From: Thiorhodococcus drewsii AZ1
GTDB lineage: Bacteria; Pseudomonadota; Gammaproteobacteria; Chromatiales; Chromatiaceae
NCBI RefSeq assembly: GCF_000224065.1
Contig: NZ_AFWT01000031.1
Coordinates: 1 to 53,409, forward strand
Direction of reading: 5' to 3'
Length of the DNA: 53,409 bases
Shown here: positions 47,418 to 53,409 of the stretch, piece after piece
How the letters are laid out: every line of letters starts with the position of its first letter
Numbering within the stretch: position 1 is the stretch's first letter
The notes under the pieces: model-generated
What the model saw: only the letters and a program-made list of their open reading frames with translations
Told to the model about the DNA's origin: nothing
Database searches by the model: none
Program-made: the position numbers and the translations under genes

Positions 47418-48179
47418 TCAGGCTTCGGAGGCGCCGTCCGCTTCCTCGACCGCCGCGCTTTCGATCACGTCTGCGGTACGTCCAGCCATCGCAGCCGCCG
47501 TGTTGCGACCATCAAGGATGGCATCGGCGGCACCCGAGATATAGAGACGCACGGCGCGAATGGCGTCGTCGTTGCCGGGAATGACGTAGTCCACGCTGCT
47601 CGGATCGTTGTTGGTATCGACCACACCGATGACGGGGATACCCAGCTTGTTGGCCTCGGTCACAGCGATTTTCTCATGACCGACATCGATCACGAACATG
47701 GCGTCCGGCAGACCGTCCATATCCTTGATGCCGCCCATGCTCTGTTCCAGCTTGGCGCGCTCGCGCGACAGGCCGAGGGCTTCCTTCTTGTTGAAGCGCT
47801 CGATGGTGCCGCTCTCGAACATCGCTTCCAGTTCCTTCAGCCGCTTGACGGACTGACGGATGGTCTTGAAATTGGTCAGCATGCCGCCAAGCCAACGATG
47901 ATTGACGTACGGCATGCCACAGCGGGCGGCCTCTTCCTTGATGGCATCGCGCGCGGCGCGCTTGGTGCCGACGAAGAGGATCTTGCCGCCGTTGGCGGTC
48001 ATGGTTCCCATGAAATTGACCGCTTCCTGATAGAGCGGAAGGGTCTTTTCCAGGTTGACGATATGGATCTTGTTGCGGTGCCCGAAGATGAAGGTGGCCA
48101 TCTTGGGGTTCCAGTAACGGGTCTGGTGGCCGAAATGAACACCGGCCTCCAGCATCTGGCGCATCGTGACTTCGCTCAA
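47418..48179 (-). CDS. rpsB: 30S ribosomal protein S2
   Basis: Small-subunit ribosomal protein. 253 residues beginning at TTG (48179), which reads [19 protein letters not shown] after the initiator, matching the S2 family start; AGGAAG lies 7-8 bases before the TTG. Family motifs include [26 protein letters not shown] and [16 protein letters not shown]. The open frame extends to 48707, but that part belongs to the leader and has no S2 similarity. The TTG start may help keep synthesis in balance with assembly. Confidence 0.97.
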   Translation of the reverse strand: MSEVTMRQMLEAGVHFGHQTRYWNPKMATFIFGHRNKIHIVNLEKTLPLYQEAVNFMGTMTANGGKILFVGTKRAARDAIKEEAARCGMPYVNHRWLGGMLTNFKTIRQSVKRLKELEAMFESGTIERFNKKEALGLSRERAKLEQSMGGIKDMDGLPDAMFVIDVGHEKIAVTEANKLGIPVIGVVDTNNDPSSVDYVIPGNDDAIRAVRLYISGAADAILDGRNTAAAMAGRTADVIESAAVEEADGASEA

Positions 48180-48594
48180 GGTCTTGCTTCCTGATAAAAG
48201 TTGGGTTGGACCTCCACGCATCCCACGCGACAACCCGGATCGCCGGGCACCCAGTCGCATGTGCCGATACGTGTGTGGACATGATTCGAAACTCGGCGGA
48301 ACATGCACATCGTCAACCCCTCGGGCACCCGCATCTTTTGAAAGAGCGGGCAACGACGGGGGGCGAAGAGAGGGCACGCGGGCAACATGCGCGCCGAGGA
48401 CAGCCGATACAAAAAAGCGAAAAACCAAGGTTTTTCGCTTGGCGCCGACGCAACGCACCCCATCTTTGGGACGAACCCTAAGGCTCATTGCGGCAGCGCG
48501 CCGCGTTTTATACCATAGCCGATTGGATACGGGCAATTGCCCTTCACGCAGACGAGATTCGATACGGAGCGCTGTGGACGCCTCAACCGACAAG
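48180..48594 (-). promoter_or_regulatory. rpsB leader and divergent rpsB/map intergenic region
   Basis: About 415 bases without a gene. On the minus strand a promoter-like pair lies at 48531-48536 (TTGCCC) and 48507-48512 (TATAAA), 18 bp apart, followed by a GC-rich discriminator (ACGCGGCGCGC) expected of stringently controlled ribosomal promoters. Some 65-90 bases downstream is a strong intrinsic terminator (48411-48440). The remaining 230 bases before rpsB contain GC-rich dyads that could be the S2 autoregulatory leader. The map promoter must lie on the other strand in the same region but is not clear. Confidence 0.5.
48411..48440 (-). terminator. Intrinsic terminator inside the rpsB leader
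   Basis: A perfect 12-bp stem (AAGCGAAAAACC at 48415-48426, GGTTTTTCGCTT at 48429-48440) with a 2-base centre, followed on the minus strand by a run of T (complement of 48411-48416). It lies between the presumed rpsB promoter and rpsB, with no gene before it on that strand. Confidence 0.75.
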
Positions 48595-49383
48595 ATGAGC
48601 GTAAAGATCAAGACCCCAGAAGCGATCGAAAAGATGCGTGTCGCCTGCCGACTCGCGGCGGACGTACTCGATATGATCGCCCCGCATATCAAACCGGGCG
48701 TCACCACCGAAGAGCTCGACCAGATCTGCCACCACTACATCACCGAGGTACAGGGCGCCATCCCCGCCCCGCTCAACTACAGGGGCTTCCCCAAGTCCAT
48801 TTGCACCTCGCTCAACCATCAGGTCTGCCACGGAATTCCGAGCGACAAGCGGCTGAAGAAGGGCGACGTCATGAACGTCGACATCACCGTGATCAAGGAT
48901 GGCTATCACGGCGACACCAGCAAAATGTTCTTCGTCGGCGAGCCCTCGATCCTCGCCCGCCGCCTGGTGACAGTCACGCAGCAGGCCATGATGCTCGGCA
49001 TCGGGGTCATCCGCCCGGGCGCCACGTTGGGCGACATCGGCCACACCATCCAGAAGTTCGTCGAGGCGCAAGGCTACTCTGTCGTCCGTGAATATTGCGG
49101 ACACGGCATCGGGCGCGAGTTCCACGAGGATCCCCAGGTGCTGCACTACGGCAAGCCAGGCGAGGGGCTCGTGCTTCAGCCGGGCATGTGCTTCACGGTC
49201 GAACCCATGGTCAATGCCGGCAAACGCTTCATCAAGATCCTGCCCGACGGCTGGACCGTGGTCACCAAGGACCGTAGCCTCTCGGCCCAATGGGAGCACA
49301 CCGTGCTGGTAACGGAGGACGGATACGAGATCCTGACACTGCGCGCGGAAGAGCGAGACGACGCCCCGCCGGCACAGTCATGA
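48595..49383 (+). CDS. map: Methionine aminopeptidase, type I
   Basis: Removes the initiator methionine from nascent proteins. 262 residues starting [14 protein letters not shown]. Catalytic His in NHQVCHGIP; dinuclear metal ligands Asp (NVDITV), Asp (YHGDTSKMF), His ([11 protein letters not shown]), Glu (FTVEPMV) and Glu ([15 protein letters not shown]) are all present. The gene is divergent from rpsB, the standard arrangement, and its TGA overlaps the glnD ATG. The open frame upstream of 48595 is the rpsB leader and not coding. Confidence 0.97.
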   Translation: MSVKIKTPEAIEKMRVACRLAADVLDMIAPHIKPGVTTEELDQICHHYITEVQGAIPAPLNYRGFPKSICTSLNHQVCHGIPSDKRLKKGDVMNVDITVIKDGYHGDTSKMFFVGEPSILARRLVTVTQQAMMLGIGVIRPGATLGDIGHTIQKFVEAQGYSVVREYCGHGIGREFHEDPQVLHYGKPGEGLVLQPGMCFTVEPMVNAGKRFIKILPDGWTVVTKDRSLSAQWEHTVLVTEDGYEILTLRAEERDDAPPAQS

Positions 49384-52049
49384 GGGAAGACACGGGGACC
49401 GCCGGTCTCGCACAGACACAGGTGCAGTCGAGCATGACGCCAGACGCGACGCCCCACCCTACCCCATCGATTTCGGCTTACAAAGCCCGACTCAAATCCG
49501 GCTGCGACGATCTCTATCACCAGTTCGATCTCGGCATCCCCATTGCCGTGCTCGTCGAGCAGCGCAGCCAGCTCATCGACGCGGTGCTGCGCGATGCCTG
49601 GGATCACCACCTCGGCCCGCATCAAGAGTCCGCCGCACTGGTCGCCGTCGGCGGTTACGGTCGACAGGAGTTGCAGCCAGCCTCCGACGTCGACATTCTC
49701 ATCCTCGTCGCACCCGACTCGGACGCACAGCTCGCCCAACCGCTCGAACACCTCATCACCTTTTTCTGGGACATCGGTCTGGAGGTGGGCCACAGCGTGC
49801 GCACCGTCGCCGAATGCGTTCACGAGGCCACGAGTGACGTCACCGTCATCACCAATCTGCTGGAGGCGCGACTGCTGAGCGGTAACGAATCGCTCTTCCA
49901 AGAAATGCGCATCGCAACCGGCCCGGATCGAATCTGGAGCAGCGAGCATTTCTTCGCCGCCAAGACCGCCGAGCAACAGGCGCGCTGGCAGAAATACGGT
50001 GAGACCGCCTACAACCTGGAACCCAACATCAAGGAAAACCCAGGCGGACTGCGCGACATCCAGATGATCGGCTGGGTCGCCAAACGCCACTTCGATGCCG
50101 AAACCCTGCATGACCTGGTCGGACATGGCTTTCTCACCGAGCACGAGCACCAGGCACTCATCGGTGGCCAGACCTTACTGTGGCGCATCCGCTTCTCGCT
50201 GCACCGGCTGACCGGACGGCGCGAGGATCGGCTACTGTTCGATTATCAACGGACCCTCGCCCAGCAATTCGGATTCCGCGACGGCGCGAACAACCTCGCG
50301 GTCGAGCAGTTCATGCAGCAGTACTATCGAACCGTGCAGGAGCTCAACCGGCTCAACGAGATGCTGCTGCAACTCTTTCGCGAGGCCATCCTGCTGCACG
50401 ACGACATCGGCCCGCCGACACCGATCAATAAGCGCTTCCAATCGCGCAGCGGCTATCTCGAAGTCACCTCGCCAAGCGTCTTTCGACGCTACCCCATCGC
50501 GCTCCTGGAGGTCTTTCACATCCTCCAGACTCGCCCCGAGCTGGAGGGCGTGCGCGCAAGCACCATCCGACTGATCCGCGAGAACCGCCACCGCATCGAC
50601 GACGACTTCCGCGCCGACCTGCGCGCACGCAGCCTGTTCATGGAGATCCTGCGCGAACCGCACGGGCTGACGCACGCCATCCGCCGCATGAACCGCTACG
50701 GCGTGCTCGCCGCCTACATCCCCGCCTTCGCCAACATCGTCGGACGCATGCAGTACGACCTGCTGCACGTCTACACGGTCGACGAGCACACCCTGACGCT
50801 GGTGCGCAACCTGCGCCGCTTCACCATCCCCAAGCACGACAACGAATTCCCGCTGTGCAGCGCGGTCGGGCGCCGCATCCCCAAGCTGGAGCTGCTCTAT
50901 CTGGGCGGACTGTTCCACGACATCGCCAAGGGCCGAGGCGGCGATCACTCGACACTGGGAGCGCGCGACGCTTGGGACTTCTGCCGGCTGCACGGCCTCA
51001 GCGAGTTCGACAGCCGACTGGTGGCCTGGCTGGTCGAGCACCACCTGGTGATGTCCATGACCGCCCAGCGCAAGGACATCAGCGATCCGGAGGTCATCCA
51101 GTCATTCGCCGAGCTGATCGGCGACCCCAACCGTCTCGACTACCTCTACCTGCTCACGGTCGCCGACGCCCGAGCCACCAACCCCGAGCGCTGGAACAGC
51201 TGGATCGACGCCCTGCTGCGCGAACTCTATTACGCAACCCGGCGCGCCCTGCTGCGCGGACTCGACAACCCCCAGGCCCAGGACGAACTCATCACCCAGA
51301 AACAGGCCGAGAGCATACGACTGGTAGCGCGCTACGGCGGCGACCCCAGCGCCTGCGGCACACTCTGGCTCAAATTCAGCTTGGACTTCTTCCTGCACAA
51401 CTCCCCGGACGAGATCGCCTGGCAGACCCGCCAGATCCTCGCCGCCGATACGTCACAAGAGCCACTGGTGGTCATCCGCCCGATCACCGCGCGCGGCGGA
51501 ACCGAAATCTTCATCTACACCCGCGACCGCGCCAACCTCTTCGCCCTCACCACCGCCACGCTCGACCAAATGGGCCTCGACATCATGGATGCCCGTGTCA
51601 TGACCACCGACGACGGCATGGCCGTCAACAGCTACCAGATCCTCGACCAGGACGGAGAGCCGGTGGACGACGCACTGCGCATGGAAGAAATCCGCTCCAC
51701 ACTCGCGCACAACATCGCCGAAGAAGGCGACGGCCACATCCGCGTCGCCCGCGCCGTCCCCAGACGACTGCGCCACTTCCCCATTGAGACCCGCATCAGT
51801 TTCTCGTGCGACGATCCCAACCATCGCACCATCATGCGGCTCACCACACTCGACCGCCCCGGCCTACTCGCCGAGGTCGGCGCCGTCTTCCAGCAATGCG
51901 GCATCCGCCTGCAGAACGCCAAGATCGCCACGGTTGGCGCGGAGGTCGACGACGTCTTTTTCATTACCAGCGAGGATGACACGCCGATCACCTGTGAAAC
52001 GGCGCTGGCCTGTTTGAGGCGGGAGATTCATGAAAGGCTCGAGGCATGA
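49380..52049 (+). CDS. glnD: GlnD, bifunctional uridylyltransferase / uridylyl-removing enzyme
   Basis: Senses glutamine and modifies the PII proteins, controlling nitrogen assimilation. 889 residues, the same size as E. coli GlnD. Nucleotidyltransferase domain with GGYGRQELQPASDVDILIL (about 90-110), a GlnD-specific linker, an HD hydrolase domain (GGLFHDIAKGRGGDHS, about 515-530) and two C-terminal ACT domains (IFIYTRDRANLFALTTATLDQMGLDIMDARV; TTLDRPGLLAEVGAVFQQCGIRLQNAKI). The ATG at 49380 overlaps the map stop; an ATG at 49434 is a possible later start. Confidence 0.97.
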   Translation: MREDTGTAGLAQTQVQSSMTPDATPHPTPSISAYKARLKSGCDDLYHQFDLGIPIAVLVEQRSQLIDAVLRDAWDHHLGPHQESAALVAVGGYGRQELQPASDVDILILVAPDSDAQLAQPLEHLITFFWDIGLEVGHSVRTVAECVHEATSDVTVITNLLEARLLSGNESLFQEMRIATGPDRIWSSEHFFAAKTAEQQARWQKYGETAYNLEPNIKENPGGLRDIQMIGWVAKRHFDAETLHDLVGHGFLTEHEHQALIGGQTLLWRIRFSLHRLTGRREDRLLFDYQRTLAQQFGFRDGANNLAVEQFMQQYYRTVQELNRLNEMLLQLFREAILLHDDIGPPTPINKRFQSRSGYLEVTSPSVFRRYPIALLEVFHILQTRPELEGVRASTIRLIRENRHRIDDDFRADLRARSLFMEILREPHGLTHAIRRMNRYGVLAAYIPAFANIVGRMQYDLLHVYTVDEHTLTLVRNLRRFTIPKHDNEFPLCSAVGRRIPKLELLYLGGLFHDIAKGRGGDHSTLGARDAWDFCRLHGLSEFDSRLVAWLVEHHLVMSMTAQRKDISDPEVIQSFAELIGDPNRLDYLYLLTVADARATNPERWNSWIDALLRELYYATRRALLRGLDNPQAQDELITQKQAESIRLVARYGGDPSACGTLWLKFSLDFFLHNSPDEIAWQTRQILAADTSQEPLVVIRPITARGGTEIFIYTRDRANLFALTTATLDQMGLDIMDARVMTTDDGMAVNSYQILDQDGEPVDDALRMEEIRSTLAHNIAEEGDGHIRVARAVPRRLRHFPIETRISFSCDDPNHRTIMRLTTLDRPGLLAEVGAVFQQCGIRLQNAKIATVGAEVDDVFFITSEDDTPITCETALACLRREIHERLEA

Positions 52050-52063
52050 CGGCACGCGGATCA

Positions 52064-52801
52064 TCACAACCCCTTACCCTGGACCATCACGCCGATACCA
52101 CTGGCGATGATCGTCAGATCCAGCCACAAGAGCCCCATGGGTGACCGCTTGATGTATTGATCGACATATTGATACTCATAGATCGGATTCCCCATCTCGG
52201 AGGTTCCCTTATGGATATGACCCAACCCCAATAAGCCACCCTTGATCAGCGAGCGGGTCACATTCCCCTGTTCTCGATCCCGCTCGTAATGCAGGACCGA
52301 CAAGGGGCGCGGCCCGACGATACTCATTTCGCCACGCAGCACACTATAGAATTGCGGGATCTCATCCAGATAAAAACTCTTGACAAAGCGCCCGAGGACG
52401 GTCCTGCTCTCCGGAGTCCACTCCGCTGAATAGGCCATCCAATCGCCGCGTCTAGCGCCTTCTGGATCGATATACTTAAGTTTGATGATGCGGATCTTGT
52501 ACTTGCGAAAGACACGACCGGCGCTGACCGCATTGTAAAAGAAGAAGAGCGACCCCTTGTTCTCCGGCAGAATCCAGCCTTCTATGAGATAACCGAACTT
52601 GAGTAGAAGCAGAATCGGAGCAGCCACCAGGAGCAGCGAACCAGCGACCAGTTTATCGAAAATCAGCTTCGGGAGTCGGCCCGGCAGCGGGCCGTCGAGC
52701 TCGAACAGATAGCGATAGCTCTTCTTGATGTCCTCCGTTGGAGGTTTGTAAGGAAAAGCCTCCTTCGGTTCAGCGAATGCGTTATCAGCGGCGCGATTCA
52801 T
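52064..52801 (-). CDS. Bacterial sugar transferase (undecaprenyl-phosphate phosphoglycosyltransferase family, short form)
   Basis: About 245 residues of the WcaJ/WbaP catalytic family that transfers a sugar-1-phosphate to undecaprenyl phosphate. One membrane segment (about 50-70, LVAGSLLLVAAPILLLLKFG), then the catalytic domain with DEIPQFYSVLRGEMSIVGPRP, the family hallmark. It lacks the four or five extra N-terminal spans of long-form enzymes. The usual first catalytic segment is atypical (FRKYKIRIIKLKYID instead of the more common F…KFRSM), so activity could differ. The ATG at 52801 has AGGAG about 10 bases upstream. It stands alone with no polysaccharide cluster nearby in the window and is convergent with glnD. 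Confidence 0.85.
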   Translation of the reverse strand: MNRAADNAFAEPKEAFPYKPPTEDIKKSYRYLFELDGPLPGRLPKLIFDKLVAGSLLLVAAPILLLLKFGYLIEGWILPENKGSLFFFYNAVSAGRVFRKYKIRIIKLKYIDPEGARRGDWMAYSAEWTPESRTVLGRFVKSFYLDEIPQFYSVLRGEMSIVGPRPLSVLHYERDREQGNVTRSLIKGGLLGLGHIHKGTSEMGNPIYEYQYVDQYIKRSPMGLLWLDLTIIASGIGVMVQGKGL

Positions 52802-52895
52802 ATGCAACATACTCCTGGCTCGACTTTGGCTTTTTTTGAGCGTAACTATTCAGGACCACTTTCCAAGCCATGATCTGGGCCTGTAATTTCTTGCC

Positions 52896-52976
52896 ATGAG
52901 CGATGCCCCACCCCCATCAGTGCCACCCGATAGCCTCGAAGCCGAGGTGGAGCGCTTGCGGGCAAGAATGAGTTAA
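52896..52976 (+). pseudogene. Truncated N-terminal remnant, perhaps of a transposase (low confidence)
   Basis: A 26-codon frame begins MSDAPPPSVPPDSLEAEVER and ends almost at once, where the IS256 end begins. The Pro-rich start followed by a Leu/Glu/Arg heptad (LEAEVERLRAR) resembles the N-terminus of IS66-type transposases, which open with a coiled coil. It looks like a gene start cut off by the IS256 insertion. No ribosome site is visible, so it could also be chance. Confidence 0.3.
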
Positions 52977-53409
52977 TGTCAAATCTGGTGTATGGCCCCT
53001 CATCAGGCGGCGATCCGATCTGACTGATCGTTCACTTGCTCTCCATCGCGGAACGGGACGTTATTGACGACCAGTTCCAGTTTTCCAAATCCCTTGATGC
53101 GTCTCCAGTTCTTCTGCGCCGACTGGAGCAGCTTGAAGACCATCGCCAACGTGGTCTCGCGTGCCCCGCAGTTGCGGGTGCGGTTGGTGCGCAGGCGCAC
53201 GGTGGCGAAGGTCGATTCGATCGGGTTGGTGGTGCGAATATGCACCCAATGCTCGGCCGGATAGTCGTAGAAGGCGAGCAAGGTCTCCCGATCCTTGGCC
53301 AGGCAAGCCATGGCCTTCGGATATTTGGCCTCGAAGCGCTTGAGGGTGCGCTCGAAGGCCTGATGGCCGACTGGCGGGTCTCGGCCATCCAGATCTCCTG
53401 CAGGTCGGT
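52974..53409 (-). mobile_element. IS256-family element, partial (runs off the window)
   Basis: The transposase end is at 53003. The bases 52975-53000 (TTAATGTCAAATCTGGTGTA…) look like the outer end of an IS256 element beyond the transposase stop; the other end lies beyond 53409, so the inverted repeat cannot be verified. The exact left boundary is estimated. Confidence 0.65.
53003..53409 (-). pseudogene. IS256-family (mutator-type) transposase, partial and frameshifted
   Basis: C-terminal portion of a DDE transposase. 53003-53360 encodes the intact family tail: QAFERTLKRFEAKYPKAMAC, AFYDYPAEHWVHIRTTNPIE, then TFATVRLRTNRTRNCGARET and LLQSAQKNWRRIKGF. The part at the window edge (TDLQEIWMAETRQSA) is in another frame; one base appears missing around 53364-53369, since restoring one C would join ETRQSA to HQAFER. 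The rest lies beyond the window, so further damage cannot be judged. Confidence 0.85.

Noticed and set aside
48166-48594. Extended N-terminus of methionine aminopeptidase
   Set aside because: Overlaps the rpsB start and leader on the other strand and has no family similarity; the ATG at 48595 fits.
48180-48707. Extended N-terminus of ribosomal protein S2
   Set aside because: The added residues are unlike S2; TTG at 48179 has a ribosome site and fits the family start, and the extension covers the leader and terminator.

Overview
The window comes from a high-GC gammaproteobacterium, most likely a purple sulfur bacterium of the Chromatiaceae. The main evidence is a light-harvesting LH2 cluster: two beta/alpha pairs plus a PucC-type assembly factor, with a PpsR/CrtJ-type operator on its promoter. 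The housekeeping gene order (rpsB-tsf-pyrH-frr-uppS-cdsA-dxr-rseP-bamA-skp-lpxD-fabZ-lpxA-lpxB-rnhB) is classic for Gammaproteobacteria. The species cannot be fixed from the sequence alone.

Layout: 1-450 is the upstream part of an rRNA operon on the minus strand (three tandem promoters, boxA, boxC-like site; the 16S gene lies left of the window). 671-1883 is dsbB-dsbA. 2047-5047 is the minus-strand puc cluster. 5183-5617 is an unrecognised membrane-anchored protein. 6015-7657 holds a DmeF-type metal exporter and a lipoprotein cytochrome c. 7736-12063 is an RND pump and its adaptor. 12200-14816 is a two-gene molybdenum hydroxylase whose large subunit lacks the usual catalytic glutamate. 14974-15793 holds SufE and an IscA-type protein. 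15933-18590 is a multi-PAS hybrid sensor kinase, followed by a LON-domain protein. 19758-22093 is egtB-egtD (ergothioneine), ending in an unusual pair of 7-bp repeat arrays. 22316-27062 is PEP carboxylase and an ABC-2 exporter. 27077-28412 is a decayed IS630-family element. 28439-33457 holds an RlpA-like protein, a GH17-GT2 glucan synthase and a GT-C glycosyltransferase. 33618-48179 is the long minus-strand lipid A / outer-membrane / translation block. 48595-52049 is map-glnD, divergent from rpsB. 52064-53409 holds a sugar transferase, a possible transposase remnant and a broken IS256-family element.

Functional links: the puc genes build the peripheral antenna. The lpx-fabZ-skp-bamA-rseP block builds and monitors the outer membrane and is joined by many start/stop overlaps, implying translational coupling. 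The GT-C and GH17-GT2 genes probably make or modify an envelope glucan. rpsB appears to have a leader with an intrinsic terminator between promoter and gene. Strongest items for follow-up: the divergent LH2 alphas paired with nearly identical betas, the small membrane ORF between pucA and pucC, the missing glutamate in the molybdenum hydroxylase, the inverted heptamer arrays behind egtD, and the rpsB leader terminator.
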